The notes under the pieces: generated by a model
Told to the model about the DNA's origin: nothing
Databases searched by the model: none
What the model saw: only the letters and a program-made list of their open reading frames with translations
Translations under genes and position numbers: made by a program
Part shown: in pieces, positions 24,835-34,460 of the stretch
Layout: each line of letters opens with the position of its first letter
How positions within the stretch are numbered: the first letter of the stretch is position 1
Origin: Dyella thiooxydans
GTDB taxonomy: Bacteria > Pseudomonadota > Gammaproteobacteria > Xanthomonadales > Rhodanobacteraceae
Direction of reading: 5' to 3'
Length of the DNA: 64,000 nucleotides
Assembly: GCF_001641285.1 (NCBI RefSeq)
Contig: NZ_CP014841.1
Coordinates: 124,001 to 188,000 of the forward strand

Positions 24835-27030
24835 TTATTTCGACGATCGCCGCTTGGGCTCGCCGACCTGCAGGCCGCCGGTTCCACGCAGCTGCCGCAG
24901 CACCCGCTGACAGGTGTTCGGAGGTTGGTCGTGGTCCGGCGAGATCAGTGCCAGCAGCGCGGCGGCCGGCGCGGCGCCGGCGCCGAGCGCGACCGCGCCG
25001 CCGGCGCGCAGGGCGAGCGGCCCGGCCTGCACGCCGACGTCGGGATGCTTGAGCGTGCCACGCACGTACAGCGGCGATCGCAGCGACAGGATGCGCAGCC
25101 CCTTGGTCTCCGGCTTCACGTCGAGGTCGAGCTTTTCGCTGGCCATGTCCACCGTTCCGTCCACGTCGATCTCGGCGTCCTTCGTGTCGAAGACGAACAG
25201 CCGGGTACGGAACAGGCCGTGGCGCGCCGAGAGGTCGGTGGCGGCGCAGTCGATCTGCACGGTGCGGTCGCCGAACAGCTTGCCGAGGATGATGTTGCCC
25301 ACGTTGAGGCCGGCGGCTTCCAGCAGGTTGCGGCTGATCGCGCCATCGTTCATCAGCAGCTTCACCTCGCCGTTGGCGCTGCCCAGCAGGGCGGCGACCG
25401 AATTGCCCGTGGCGTCGAGGTCGGTGCCGCCGTTGATCTCGCCCAGGCTGGTGCGCATGGCATCGAATTCCGGAAACAGTGCCTTGAGCCGGATGTGCCG
25501 GGCGTCGAGCTCGGCGTGGCCGCGCATCGGCGACTGGCCACCATCCAGGCTGAGCTGGCCGTGGACCTCGCCGCCGGCCAGGCCGAAGGCGAGCGGATCG
25601 AGCGTGAGCCTGCCGTCGTCCATCACCAGGTGGGTGGCGAGCGAGTCGATCGGCAGCGCCTGCACGTGCTCGATGTGGTCGGCCGCGAAGTGCACGTCGG
25701 CATCCATCGCACGCCAGCGATCGGTGCGGAACGGCTCCACCGGCAGCGCCTTGTCTGGCGGCTGCGGCGTGCCGTCGCCGCGCTGCTGTTTCTCCCGGCT
25801 GTCGTCCGCGCCGATCAGCGGGGCGAGGTCGCTGAATTCGAGGGTGCGCGAGTGCAGGTCTCCGGTGAGCTTCGGCCGTGCGCCACCGGTGGCAAAGACG
25901 AGGTCGCCGGACAGGTCGCTCGATCCCACCCGGCCGCGGAAGTGCCGGTACTCGAAGTGATTGCCACGGTCGCCGAGCGTCGCGCTCAGGCGGCCGCGCG
26001 TGGCATAGGGGCGGGTGTCGGGCAGGGTGACGCCGAGCAGCGGATACAGCTGGGCCATGCTGGTGCCGGCGAACCACAGGTGCAGATCCAGCGCGCCGAG
26101 GTGCAACGGATCGGTGAGCGTGCCGGCCAGGCCGATGCGGGTGTCGCCGACCTGCAGTTGCGCCTGCACCGGGAATGGACGGTCCTTGCGTTGCAGGGCG
26201 AGCACCGCACCGATGCGCCCGCTGCCCCTGGCGGGTGCACCCTGGTAGCGGCCTTCGGCGGTCCAGCGGAACTGGTAGCGCGTGTCGCGGGCGGCGCGGT
26301 CGGCCTTGCCGACATCTTCGCCCTTCGCGCCGTGCCCGTCCTTGCCCGCGACCTTGTCGGCCGCGGCGTCGCCGGCGACCGCCCTGGCCGCGCCGGCACC
26401 GGCCACGTCGCGTGCCTGCGTCTGCGCCGCCTGTTCGCTCTGCGCGACGACCTGGTCGTAGGGAATCGCCTTCTCCAGCGGCTCGATCTGCACGGTCAGG
26501 TCGGTCTTGTGTGTCGCGTCGTCCAGCGTCACGCGACCTTTGTCGAAACCGACATTGCCGAGCTGCAGCGACCAGCGCGACGCCGTGTCGCCGTGCGGCA
26601 GGGTGAAGGTCCAGTTGTCGCGGCCCTGGCCGTCGCGCTCCAGGTCCACGCCCGGCTGCACCAGCTGCAGCGACGGCACGTCGATGCGGTGCGCCAGCAA
26701 CGCCAGCGGCGAGAGCCGGAAGCGCAACGCATCCAGATGGGCGAAGTGGGGCTGCTTCGTCCAGTCGGGATTGGCGATCGTGATGTCGCGCGCGGTGAAC
26801 TCCGGCCACGGCAGCCAGCTGCGCCAGCCGGTCTCGTCCTGCGGCCGGCGCCAGTTCACCGTGAGATCGCCGTGGATCGCGAACGGGCGGCCGATGGCCT
26901 GGCTCACCGAGTCGTCGATGAAGGGTCTGAGCCGGTTCCAGTCGAACAGTTCCACCAGCACCACCAGCAACGCCACCAGCGTCAACGCGGAGATGGCGAT
27001 CCCGGCGAGGATCCTGCGGCTGCGTTTCAT
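24835..27030 (-). CDS. AsmA family protein
   Basis: A 731-aa AsmA-like protein anchored by one N-terminal membrane helix (about residues 8-28) with a long periplasmic beta-rich part. AsmA-clan proteins form bridge-like grooves thought to move phospholipid toward the outer membrane. The N-terminal AsmA domain reads FDWNRLRPFIDDSVSQAIGRPFAIHGDL; the C-terminal repeat domain has GEINGGTDLDATGNSVAALLGSANG and YVRGTLKHPDVGV. Residues about 205-250 are an Ala/Gly/Asp/Lys-rich insert. AGGAGG six bases before the ATG supports the start. Confidence 0.9.
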   Translation of the reverse strand: MKRSRRILAGIAISALTLVALLVVLVELFDWNRLRPFIDDSVSQAIGRPFAIHGDLTVNWRRPQDETGWRSWLPWPEFTARDITIANPDWTKQPHFAHLDALRFRLSPLALLAHRIDVPSLQLVQPGVDLERDGQGRDNWTFTLPHGDTASRWSLQLGNVGFDKGRVTLDDATHKTDLTVQIEPLEKAIPYDQVVAQSEQAAQTQARDVAGAGAARAVAGDAAADKVAGKDGHGAKGEDVGKADRAARDTRYQFRWTAEGRYQGAPARGSGRIGAVLALQRKDRPFPVQAQLQVGDTRIGLAGTLTDPLHLGALDLHLWFAGTSMAQLYPLLGVTLPDTRPYATRGRLSATLGDRGNHFEYRHFRGRVGSSDLSGDLVFATGGARPKLTGDLHSRTLEFSDLAPLIGADDSREKQQRGDGTPQPPDKALPVEPFRTDRWRAMDADVHFAADHIEHVQALPIDSLATHLVMDDGRLTLDPLAFGLAGGEVHGQLSLDGGQSPMRGHAELDARHIRLKALFPEFDAMRTSLGEINGGTDLDATGNSVAALLGSANGEVKLLMNDGAISRNLLEAAGLNVGNIILGKLFGDRTVQIDCAATDLSARHGLFRTRLFVFDTKDAEIDVDGTVDMASEKLDLDVKPETKGLRILSLRSPLYVRGTLKHPDVGVQAGPLALRAGGAVALGAGAAPAAALLALISPDHDQPPNTCQRVLRQLRGTGGLQVGEPKRRSSK

Positions 27031-27165
27031 CCGGCGCCTCCTCGATACCTGGCTGCGCCACCCGGGACGGGCGGCGCGGCAGGCAACCGGGATAACCGGC
27101 CGCGCGGCAAGATTTCGTGCTCGGGCCGTGCAGACCCTCAGCGGCGATTCATCGCCGCGCCGCGC

Positions 27166-27939
27166 TCAGGTGGCCTTCCAGTAACCGGTGGCCTTCAGGC
27201 AGTCCTTCGCCACACCGCGCCCTTCCAGGGCCTGGCGCAGGCGACGCGCACGCCCGGATTCGGCGGCGATCCAGCAGAAGGTTTCCCCGGCGGGCAGGGT
27301 CCACGCGGCCAGCGCCTGCTCCAGATGCGTGCCGGTGGCGGCATCGGCGCCGCCGCGCGGCAGCCAGTGGATCGTCGTGTCGGCACGCGAGGCCAGCGTC
27401 TGCCGGTCGGCGTCGTCGGGAATCTCCACGAAGGCCACCGCGCGCTTGCCGGCCGGCAGCTGCTCCAGCCAGCGGCCGATCGCCGGCAGCGCGGTCTCGT
27501 CGCCGAACATCGCATAGGTGTCGAAATCGTCGGCGACGAGCATGGAGCCGCGCGGGCCGCCGGCGCCGATCGTCTGTCCCGGCGCGGCCTGCGCCGCCCA
27601 GCTGGCGGCCGGGCCGTCGCCGTGCAGCACGAAGTCGATGGTCAGCTCGTTGGCCCCGGCGTCGTGGCGGCGGGGCGTGTAGTCGCGCATCGGCGAGTAG
27701 TCCACGCCAGGCGCGTGGATCGGCCCGTCCGGGCCGATCGCCGGACGCACGATCTCGCCGCGGCTGTTGGGGAAGAACAGCTTCACGTGGTCGTCCGGCG
27801 CGGCGCTGACGAAGCCGCGCAGCTCGTCGCCGCCGAACACGACGCGGCGCATGTGCGGGGTCAGGGTTTCGACGCGCTGCACTTCCAGTGTGCGGAACAC
27901 CAGCGGATGGCGCAGGGGGGTATGGACGTGTGTGGTCAT
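27166..27939 (-). CDS. Siderophore-interacting protein, YqjH/ViuB-like ferric-chelate reductase
   Basis: A 257-aa cytoplasmic flavoprotein that probably frees iron from ferric siderophores with NAD(P)H. The FAD-binding block is MRDYTPRRHD (RxYTxR type) near residues 83-92, followed by FVLHGDGPAASWAAQAAPGQ. The C-terminal NAD(P)-binding half ends with KATGYWK, the usual end of the family. It lies 10 bases downstream of a PadR gene on the same strand, the pair corresponding to E. coli YqjH (reductase) and its repressor YqjI. Confidence 0.9.
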   Translation of the reverse strand: MTTHVHTPLRHPLVFRTLEVQRVETLTPHMRRVVFGGDELRGFVSAAPDDHVKLFFPNSRGEIVRPAIGPDGPIHAPGVDYSPMRDYTPRRHDAGANELTIDFVLHGDGPAASWAAQAAPGQTIGAGGPRGSMLVADDFDTYAMFGDETALPAIGRWLEQLPAGKRAVAFVEIPDDADRQTLASRADTTIHWLPRGGADAATGTHLEQALAAWTLPAGETFCWIAAESGRARRLRQALEGRGVAKDCLKATGYWKAT

Positions 27940-27949
27940 CGTCGCGTGT

Positions 27950-28633
27950 TCACTCCTCGCGGCCGCTGGCGATCTCGCTGGCGGCGCGCTCGAGGATCTT
28001 CGCCACGCGCTGGCCTTCGGCCTTGTTCCAGTCGGTGCCGCGCATCAGCAGCGCGTGCTTGAGCGCGTGCATGGCTTTGTGCACGGCTTCCGGCATGGCG
28101 GCGCGTGCGGCCATGCGGGCGGTGTGACGGGTCTGTTCCATGACCGCCTCGACCGCCGCGCGGTTCTCGTCCAGAAAGGCCTTGCCCTCGGTGGTGATCG
28201 CGTAGCGCTTGCGACCGCCGGCCTCCGGCTGCACCTCGGCGTGGCCCAGCTCTTCCAGCATGGTCAGCGTGGGATAGATCGCACCGGGGCTGGGGCTGTA
28301 CTGGCCGTTGAACATCTCCTCGATGGTGCGGATCAGTTCGTAGCCGTGGCGCGGCTGCTGCTCGATCAGGGCGAGCAGCAGCAGGCGCAGGTCGCCGTGG
28401 CCGAACATGCGGCCGCCACCACGACGACCGCCACCGCGCAGGCCTCCGCCCAGCTCGGCGAAGGCATCGCCGCGGTCGCCGCCGAACGGGCCGCCGCGCC
28501 AGCCGTGGCGGCCGGCCTCGCGCAGGTGCTCGCGGGCGTGGTCGAAGAAGGCGCGCCAGTCGCCGCGGTGGAAGGGGCGGTGGTCGTGATGGTCATGGCG
28601 GTCGCCGTGGAAGCCGTGGTGATGGCAGCGCAT
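27950..28633 (-). CDS. PadR family regulator with His-rich N-terminus, YqjI-like
   Basis: A 227-aa repressor. The first ~45 residues are strikingly His-rich ([20 protein letters not shown]), followed by a Gly/Arg linker and the PadR winged helix (about 80-160: [41 protein letters not shown]). This layout is that of E. coli YqjI, a nickel-responsive repressor of the ferric reductase gene yqjH. The start is supported by GGAG eight bases upstream. Palindromic sites overlap its own promoter and that of the divergent ABC exporter, so it probably represses both. Metal sensing is inferred from the family. Confidence 0.9.
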   Translation of the reverse strand: MRCHHHGFHGDRHDHHDHRPFHRGDWRAFFDHAREHLREAGRHGWRGGPFGGDRGDAFAELGGGLRGGGRRGGGRMFGHGDLRLLLLALIEQQPRHGYELIRTIEEMFNGQYSPSPGAIYPTLTMLEELGHAEVQPEAGGRKRYAITTEGKAFLDENRAAVEAVMEQTRHTARMAARAAMPEAVHKAMHALKHALLMRGTDWNKAEGQRVAKILERAASEIASGREE

Positions 28634-28643
28634 GATGTATCTC

Positions 28644-28697
28644 CGATATATCGTTGTTGACCCGGAAAAGATATATCGCAAGAATATCGAAAGACAA
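28644..28697. promoter_or_regulatory. Divergent promoters with two GATATATC operator sites
   Basis: Two identical 8-bp palindromes, GATATATC at 28645-28652 (extended CGATATATCG) and 28670-28677, are spaced 25 bases apart. Minus-strand promoter for PadR: TTGTCT (28692-28697) and TATATC (28670-28675) with 16 bases between. Plus-strand promoter for the ABC gene: TTGACC (28657-28662) and AAGAAT (28680-28685) with 17 bases between. The operators sit on the -10 region and near the ribosome site, as expected for a PadR repressor. Confidence 0.65.
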
Positions 28698-28746
28698 GTC
28701 CCGCCCGTCGGCGGTATTCCTTACCCAATCTTCCCAAGGAGCATCG

Positions 28747-30633
28747 ATGCCTCCTCCCGGTCATGGCATGGGTGGCGGTCGCCACCAGCCGCCGCCCGCG
28801 CCCAAGAGCCTGCGCGAGCGTTTTGCCGCCCTGCGCAACGTGCCTGCCTTCCTGCACAGCATCTGGACGACCAGCCGCTGGATGACCCTCACCAGCGTGC
28901 TGCTGCGGCTGGTGCGCGCGCTGTTGCCGGTCATCACGCTGTACGTCGGCAAGCTGATCGTCGACGAGGTGGTGCACCAGGTCCGGCTCGGCGGATTTCC
29001 GGGCGACCTCACCACCGCATTGCACGACGGCCGCTTCGATCACCTCGCCACGTTGCTGGCGCTGGAGTTCGCGCTGGCGGTGCTGGCCGACCTGCTCGGC
29101 CGCGTGGTGGCGATGGTCGACTCGCTGCTCGGCGAGCGCTACGCCGACCTCACCTCGATCCGGCTGATGGAGCACGCCGCCTCGCTCGACCTGGAGGATT
29201 TCGAGGACGCCGACCTGCAGGACCAGCTCGACCGCGCGCGACGGCAGATCGCCGGGCGCAGCTCGCTGCTCTCGCAACTGCTGCAGCAGGCGCAGGATGC
29301 GATCACGCTGGTGAGCTTTGCGGTGGGGCTGGCCGTCTACGCGCCGTGGCTGATCGTGCTGCTGGCGGTGGCACTGGTGCCGGCCTTCCTCGGCGAGTTC
29401 CACTTCAACGCGCAGAGCTACGCGGTGAACTACCAGTGGACGCCCGAGCGGCGCGAGCTGGATTACCTGCGCATGGTCGGCGCCAGCGCGTCCAACGCCA
29501 AGGAGGTGAAGAGCTTCGGCCTCAACCGTTTCCTGATCGACCGCTACCGTGTGCTGTCGCAGTCGATCTACCTGGCCAACCGCCGCATCGCGCTGCGCCG
29601 TGCCAGCTGGGGCGGGCTGTTCACCACGCTGGGCACGATGGGCTACTACGCGGCCTACGCGTTCATCGCCTGGCGCACGGTCACCGGCGCGTTCTCGATC
29701 GGCGACCTGACCTTCCTCTCCACCTCGTTCCGCCGCCTGCGCACGCTGCTGGAAACCCTGCTCACCGGCTTCTCGCAGGTGGCCGGCCAGGCGCTGTACC
29801 TCGACGATCTGTTCTCGTTCTTCCGGATCCAGCCGGAGATCCTCTCACCGCCGAATCCACGGCCGTTCCCGCGGCCGCTGCGCGAGGGCTTTGTGTTCGA
29901 GGACGTGGGCTTCCGCTATCCGGACGCCGAGCGCTGGGCGGTACGCCATCTCAGCTTCACCCTGCGCGCCGGCGAAGTGCTGGCGCTGGTCGGCGAGAAC
30001 GGTGCGGGCAAGACCACCCTGGTCAAGCTGCTGTCGCGCCTGTACGACCCGGACGAGGGGCGCATCCTGCTCGACGGCCACCTGCTGGCCGAGTACGACC
30101 TGGAAGACCTGCGGCTGAACATCGGGGTGATCTTCCAGGACTTCGTGCGCTATTACTTCAACGCCTCGGACAACATCGCCGTGGGCCGCATCGAGGCACG
30201 CGAGGACGAGCCGCGCATCAGCGATGCCGCCCAGCGCAGCCTCGCCGACCAGGTGATCGGCAAGCTGCCGAAGGGCTACGCGCAGATGCTCGGCAAGCTG
30301 TTCAAGGGCGGCGTGGACCTGTCCGGCGGCGAGTGGCAGAAGGTCGCCATTGCCCGCGCCTACATGCGCGATGCGCCGCTGCTGATCCTCGACGAGCCCA
30401 CCGCCGCGCTCGACGCGCGTTCGGAGTACGAGGTGTTTCAGCGCTTCAAGGAGCTGTCGCACGGCAAGACCGCGGTGATCATCTCGCACCGCTTCTCCAC
30501 CGTGCGCATGGCCGACCGGATCATCGTGCTGGAGGGCGGGCGGGTGGCCGAGTCCGGCTCGCACGACGAGCTCGTCGCCGCCGGCGGCCACTACGCCGAG
30601 CTGTTCGAGCTGCAGGCGGCCGGCTACCGCTGA
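28747..30633 (+). CDS. ABC transporter, fused permease and ATP-binding half-transporter
   Basis: A 628-aa exporter-type half-transporter that would work as a dimer. The N-terminus is Gly/His/Pro-rich ([17 protein letters not shown]). The membrane domain (about 35-330) has about six segments; the nucleotide-binding domain has Walker [16 protein letters not shown] near 418, signature [15 protein letters not shown] near 527, Walker [15 protein letters not shown] near 546 and the H-loop [19 protein letters not shown] five bases upstream fixes the start. It is divergent from the YqjI-like regulator, which suggests a role linked to metal or siderophore export; the substrate is not shown by the sequence. 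Confidence 0.9.
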   Translation: MPPPGHGMGGGRHQPPPAPKSLRERFAALRNVPAFLHSIWTTSRWMTLTSVLLRLVRALLPVITLYVGKLIVDEVVHQVRLGGFPGDLTTALHDGRFDHLATLLALEFALAVLADLLGRVVAMVDSLLGERYADLTSIRLMEHAASLDLEDFEDADLQDQLDRARRQIAGRSSLLSQLLQQAQDAITLVSFAVGLAVYAPWLIVLLAVALVPAFLGEFHFNAQSYAVNYQWTPERRELDYLRMVGASASNAKEVKSFGLNRFLIDRYRVLSQSIYLANRRIALRRASWGGLFTTLGTMGYYAAYAFIAWRTVTGAFSIGDLTFLSTSFRRLRTLLETLLTGFSQVAGQALYLDDLFSFFRIQPEILSPPNPRPFPRPLREGFVFEDVGFRYPDAERWAVRHLSFTLRAGEVLALVGENGAGKTTLVKLLSRLYDPDEGRILLDGHLLAEYDLEDLRLNIGVIFQDFVRYYFNASDNIAVGRIEAREDEPRISDAAQRSLADQVIGKLPKGYAQMLGKLFKGGVDLSGGEWQKVAIARAYMRDAPLLILDEPTAALDARSEYEVFQRFKELSHGKTAVIISHRFSTVRMADRIIVLEGGRVAESGSHDELVAAGGHYAELFELQAAGYR

Positions 30634-30724
30634 GCGCCTCGCCGGGCCGGCGATGCTGCATTGCGTCGGTACCTGCGGCGTCGAAAGTGCTACCAAGGTC
30701 GGCGCGGCAAAACGGCGGGATTCG

Positions 30725-30751
30725 TAAAGTTTTGCTGTCCACGACCGACAT
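30725..30751 (+). promoter_or_regulatory. Probable sigma-28 (FliA) promoter of a chemoreceptor gene
   Basis: TAAAGTTT, 11 bases, then ACCGACAT closely matches the flagellar class 3 consensus TAAAGTTT-N11-GCCGATAA. It ends 97 bases before the MCP start, in a 215-base gap with no other gene. This ties the receptor to flagellar regulation. Confidence 0.7.
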
Positions 30752-30848
30752 GCGGAGACCACCCGCGATTCCGGCAGAGGCCGGAGGCCGGTGGATGATG
30801 TCCCGCCGTTCGGCCGGTACATCCTCGCGACAGGACAAGGGCCGTCTC

Positions 30849-32411
30849 ATGCGCACGTGGTTGGTACCGCTGAAAACCCGCATCGAATCCCTGGCGACGG
30901 AGTTCGCCGGCCGCTTCCCCGGCGACTTCGCGCTGGACGGCGGCAAGACCATCGCCGTCGGCGGACGCGACACACCGGTGTTGCGCAGCGGCGGCAAGCC
31001 GCTGAACCTGGACTTTTCGCTGCCGGACGGCTTTACCGCCGATCGCGGCGCCACCGCCACGGTGTTCGTGCGCAGCGGCGACGACTTCGTGCGGATCGCC
31101 ACCTCGGTGAAGAAGAAGGACGGCACCCGCGCCGTCGGTACCTTGCTCGACCGCTCGCATCCGGCCTGGGCCAGGCTGCTGGCGGGCACCTCGTTCACCG
31201 GCTACGCGACGATCTTCGGCACCCAGTTCATGACCCGCTACGACCCGGTGTCCGACGCCGGCGGCGAGGTGATCGGCGCGCGCTACGTGGGGCTGGACGT
31301 CAGCCGCATGCGCAGCCTGGGCATGCCCTGGCGGGTGGCGCTGGCCACCGCAGCCTGCAACCTGGCGATCTGGCTGGTGCTGTGGTGGTGGCTGCCGAGC
31401 GGGCACACCAGCAAGGTGCTGCTGCTGGCGCTGTTGTCGTGCGGACTGGTGCCGGCGCTGGCCGGGTGGCTGGTCCAGCGCAACGTCAGCCGGCCGATGG
31501 TCGAGTGCCGGGAAGCGGCGGGCAAGATCGCCGCCGGCGACCTCAGCGCCCAGGTCGCGGTGGACCGGCGCGACGACGTCGGCCAGCTGCTGCAGGCGAT
31601 CAACGGCATCAGCGTCGGCCTGGCCGACGTGGTGACCCAGGTGCGCCAGGCCAGCGACAGCATCCACACCGCCAGCGGCCAGATCGCCGGCGGCACCGCC
31701 GATCTCTCGCATCGCACGCAGGACCAGGCCGCCTCGCTGGAGGAGACTGCCGCGGCGATGGAGCAGCTCACCGCCACCGTGCGGCAGAACGCCGACCACG
31801 CCCGCGAGGCCGACGCCCTGGTGGCCAGCGCGGCGCAGCAGGCGAAGGAGGGCGGCGCGCTGGTCGAGCAGGCGGTCGCCAGCATGGGCGACATCAAGAC
31901 CAGTTCCGAGCGCATCGGCGACATCGCCGGCCTGATCGACGGCATCGCGTTCCAGACCAACATCCTCGCGCTCAACGCCGCGGTGGAAGCCGCGCGCGCC
32001 GGCGAGCACGGCAAGGGCTTCGCCGTAGTGGCAGCCGAGGTACGCGAGCTGGCCCAGCGCGCCGCGGCGGCGGCACGCGAGATCAAGGGGCTGATCCAGA
32101 GCGCGGTGGCCACCGTCGATACCGGCGCCGACCTGGTCGACCGCGCTGGCGAGTCCACCCGTCGCATCGCCCAGGCCATCCAGAAATCGGCCGGCCTGAT
32201 GAGCGAGATCGCCGCGGCCAGCGAGGAGCAGAGCAAGGGCATCGCCGAGGTTGGCTCGGCGGTCACCCAGATGGACGAGGCCACGCAGAGCAACGCCGCG
32301 CTGGTGGAACAATCCGAAGCCGCCTCGCACAGCCTCCAGGAGCAGGCCGAACGCCTGCGTCAGGCGGTGTCGGTGTTCCGCACCGCCGACCAGGTGTCGC
32401 GCGCGCCCTAG
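30849..32411 (+). CDS. Methyl-accepting chemotaxis protein with Cache domain and membrane hairpin
   Basis: A 520-aa chemoreceptor. Residues about 20-155 match the Cache_3-Cache_2 sensor family ([46 protein letters not shown]). Two adjacent membrane helices follow (about 162-182 and 188-209), then HAMP (210-255) and the signalling domain with the hairpin tip [21 protein letters not shown] near 377. Unusually, no membrane helix precedes the Cache domain, so it should lie in the cytoplasm. Longer in-frame starts (for example 30794) add only hydrophilic residues. No C-terminal CheR-binding pentapeptide is present (ends VSRAP). Confidence 0.9.
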   Translation: MRTWLVPLKTRIESLATEFAGRFPGDFALDGGKTIAVGGRDTPVLRSGGKPLNLDFSLPDGFTADRGATATVFVRSGDDFVRIATSVKKKDGTRAVGTLLDRSHPAWARLLAGTSFTGYATIFGTQFMTRYDPVSDAGGEVIGARYVGLDVSRMRSLGMPWRVALATAACNLAIWLVLWWWLPSGHTSKVLLLALLSCGLVPALAGWLVQRNVSRPMVECREAAGKIAAGDLSAQVAVDRRDDVGQLLQAINGISVGLADVVTQVRQASDSIHTASGQIAGGTADLSHRTQDQAASLEETAAAMEQLTATVRQNADHAREADALVASAAQQAKEGGALVEQAVASMGDIKTSSERIGDIAGLIDGIAFQTNILALNAAVEAARAGEHGKGFAVVAAEVRELAQRAAAAAREIKGLIQSAVATVDTGADLVDRAGESTRRIAQAIQKSAGLMSEIAAASEEQSKGIAEVGSAVTQMDEATQSNAALVEQSEAASHSLQEQAERLRQAVSVFRTADQVSRAP

Positions 32412-32420
32412 CCGTCACCT

Positions 32421-32463
32421 TGCTCCCTCTTCCCGTCGGGGAGAGGGTTGGGGTGAGTTGAGG
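32421..32463. repeat. CTCCCTCT...GAGAGGGTTGGGGTGAG intergenic repeat
   Basis: CTCCCTCTTCCCGTC is followed by GGGGAGAGGGTTGGGGTGAG, an imperfect hairpin of a type I know as a common dispersed intergenic repeat in high-GC proteobacteria. It begins nine bases after the MCP stop and may act as a terminator-like hairpin between two convergent genes. Confidence 0.55.
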
Positions 32464-32531
32464 GTGCTCGCCGCACGCCCACCCGCCGGCCTCACGCCCA
32501 GCCCCGGGCCGGCGTTGCGAGCGATAGCGTG

Positions 32532-33482
32532 CTACTTCGCCTCTGCCGGGTCGCGCGTCGGCACGCTGATGCTGCACAGGTCGATCTTGCCGGCCGGGCG
32601 CGTGTAGAACGCATCGCGGCGGTTGCGCTTGGCCTCGACCAGCCTGGCGAAGCTGGCGCTGTCGGTGCGCAGCACTTCCACCTTCGGCCGCTCGGCCGGC
32701 GGCAGGTCCGCGGCCAGCCGCACCGAGACGATCGGCGTGCGCTGCTCGGCCTTCTCGTAGAAGCCCAGCGGGCCGGTGCCGCGCGGCAGCGCGGAGAGGT
32801 ATTCCATGCCATCGATCACCCGACCAGCCACCGCCAGGTTGCGGTCCAGCCCGCGCGGCGCCTGGCCGATGATCGCGTACAGCGAGTTGCCGTTGCCGGT
32901 GGTCGGCCCGACGTCGCGCGCCACGCCCACGGTGCCGTAGCAATGGGTGATCCACTCCTCCTTGCTGGCCGGGTCGCGTGCGACCGGGAAGCCTCCGGAG
33001 AAACCCACTTCCGGAGCGTACACGTCGCCATCGGGCAGGCGAGTGAAGGCCAGCTTCGGGTCCAGCGGACGGGTGAACTCCGGCGGCAGCGTCTTCTTCG
33101 CCGTGCCGAGCGGCTTCATCTTCGAGCGATCCGCGTTGTCGTCGTCGTAGGGGTCGCCCCATTGCGTGACGAAGTTGTCCTGCACGCGGATGATTGCCAG
33201 CCCGTCGAAGTAATGCTCGTGCGCCAGGGTGCGGATGTTCGCCGCATGCAGCGGCGTGAAATCCGGCGCCAGCTCGATCAGCACCCGGTGCCCCCCGGCC
33301 AGCGTCATCACCAGCAGGTTGTCCGGATCCGGCGTACGCCACTCGGCCGGCTTCGACGCGGCAAGGATCTCCTTCGGCGTCAGCGAGGGCTTCGGCTTGG
33401 CCTGGTCGGCCAGCGCAGGCAGCGAGGCGAGCAGGCAGGCGGCGAGGGCAAGAGCGAGTGCGGTCGGGTGGAAGGTCGGCAT
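32532..33482 (-). CDS. Exported cyclophilin-type peptidyl-prolyl isomerase
   Basis: A 316-aa protein with a signal peptide (MPTFHPTALALALAACLLASLPALA) and a cyclophilin fold, expected to catalyse proline isomerisation on periplasmic proteins. Family features are LAPDFTPLHAANIRTLAHEHYFDGLAIIRVQDNFVTQWGDP (residues about 75-115) and GNGNSLYAIIGQAPRGLDRNL in place of the usual FFI motif. It is longer than typical PpiA (about 190) because of an insertion (DDDNADRSKMKPLGTAKK...) and a C-terminal extension ending SISVPTRDPAEAK. The catalytic Arg and Gln (IRVQDNFVTQWGD) are present. Confidence 0.88.
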   Translation of the reverse strand: MPTFHPTALALALAACLLASLPALADQAKPKPSLTPKEILAASKPAEWRTPDPDNLLVMTLAGGHRVLIELAPDFTPLHAANIRTLAHEHYFDGLAIIRVQDNFVTQWGDPYDDDNADRSKMKPLGTAKKTLPPEFTRPLDPKLAFTRLPDGDVYAPEVGFSGGFPVARDPASKEEWITHCYGTVGVARDVGPTTGNGNSLYAIIGQAPRGLDRNLAVAGRVIDGMEYLSALPRGTGPLGFYEKAEQRTPIVSVRLAADLPPAERPKVEVLRTDSASFARLVEAKRNRRDAFYTRPAGKIDLCSISVPTRDPAEAK

Positions 33483-33540
33483 GGTTTCCCCTGTTGGCGG
33501 TGGTGCAAGCGAGTGACGGTAACAGAGGGGCGCCGGGAGG

Positions 33541-33585
33541 CCGCAACGTACCGTTTGAGGTGAACCTGTCCCCGTTACGTTGCGG
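33541..33585. repeat. 45-bp element with 10-bp perfect terminal inverted repeats
   Basis: CCGCAACGTA at 33541-33550 and TACGTTGCGG at 33576-33585 flank a core containing GGTGAACCTGTCCCCGTTA. A variant of that core, AGTGAACCCGACCCCGTTAA, occurs again at about 35911-35930. The two copies bracket the patch of small and broken genes. I see no transposase. Confidence 0.6.
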
Positions 33586-33626
33586 CGCCGGACCCATTCG
33601 CTTCCATCGCTGCACCTGCGCAACCG

Positions 33627-34337
33627 TCAGGGCGCTGGCTCGTACCAGCGACGGATATAAGCATTGAAGCGATCCTGATATCGGTGCTCGTAGCACTCTT
33701 TCGGCGTGCGGTAAGTACCCCGATCGTCTGGGGATGGATCGCCATCTGGTCTGGCGGGTGCCCCCGTGATCCTCGGGCGGATCGATCTCAACACCGCCGG
33801 GTAATAGGTCGGCAGCGAGCCGGCGGCGACTTCTTCGTCCATCTTCCGTGCGACGTCCTTCTGGAAGCCCGGGTCACTGTCCGCGTGCGCCACCAGAATC
33901 AGCATGGCGCTGGCAGCGTCATCCCCCACCTGGCGAGGGGTGGGGAATCCATATTTCGAAACAATGGTTTTCAGTCCGGCGAGATTGGCCGCATCCACCT
34001 CCCTGACATTTTCCCAGGCCGAGCTTTTCCGGTCGCGCATCGCGACTGCGATCGCCCGGGCGTTCTGGTCCAGCCGGATCATCGCCATGATGCTCAGAAG
34101 CAGCCGCTGGTCGGGCACCTCTGGAATCGAGGAAAGCTGATCGCTGAAAGTGGTCGGCGAGGCCGGAGACCAGGCGCATTGGTCCTTGGCTTCCTGCGCA
34201 GCGTGTCGCTGGGCGGCCAGGCGCAGCTGCCAGATCTGGTGATTCTCGTACTCGGAATAGCCACCGGCGAGCAGTTTTCCTGGGAGAAGCCAGGCCAGGA
34301 CAAGGGCGGCGCATCCGATCTTCTGCAGGCAATCCAT
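33627..34337 (-). CDS. Exported DUF6624-like protein
   Basis: A 236-aa protein of unknown function with a signal peptide (about residues 1-24, ending LLPGKLLAGG). The middle contains the DUF6624 pattern: ...DAANLAGLKTIVSKYGFPTPRQVGDDAASAMLILVAHADSDPGFQ, where the HAD(S/x)DPxFQ block is characteristic, followed by KMDEEVAAGS. Its C-terminus is Tyr/Arg-rich (CYEHRYQDRFNAYIRRWYE). Membership rests on pattern recall. It lies between two repeat elements. Confidence 0.65.
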   Translation of the reverse strand: MDCLQKIGCAALVLAWLLPGKLLAGGYSEYENHQIWQLRLAAQRHAAQEAKDQCAWSPASPTTFSDQLSSIPEVPDQRLLLSIMAMIRLDQNARAIAVAMRDRKSSAWENVREVDAANLAGLKTIVSKYGFPTPRQVGDDAASAMLILVAHADSDPGFQKDVARKMDEEVAAGSLPTYYPAVLRSIRPRITGAPARPDGDPSPDDRGTYRTPKECYEHRYQDRFNAYIRRWYEPAP

Positions 34338-34460
34338 GGGGTGTATCTCCTTCGGTGCAAACCGGCTGCGTGGAATATAGGCTAGGGCTTGCTTGCTTCA
34401 CACGCGGCCCCGGGCATGGCTGTTCCCGGTGGATTGTGATGACGGGATCAGGAGGCTGGC

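Noticed and set aside
24925-28062. Long open reading frame (over 1000 codons) antisense to AsmA, the siderophore-interacting protein and PadR
   Set aside because: High GC gives long open frames on the opposite strand; it is made of Gln/Arg/Val runs without family motifs, and the minus-strand genes are clear.
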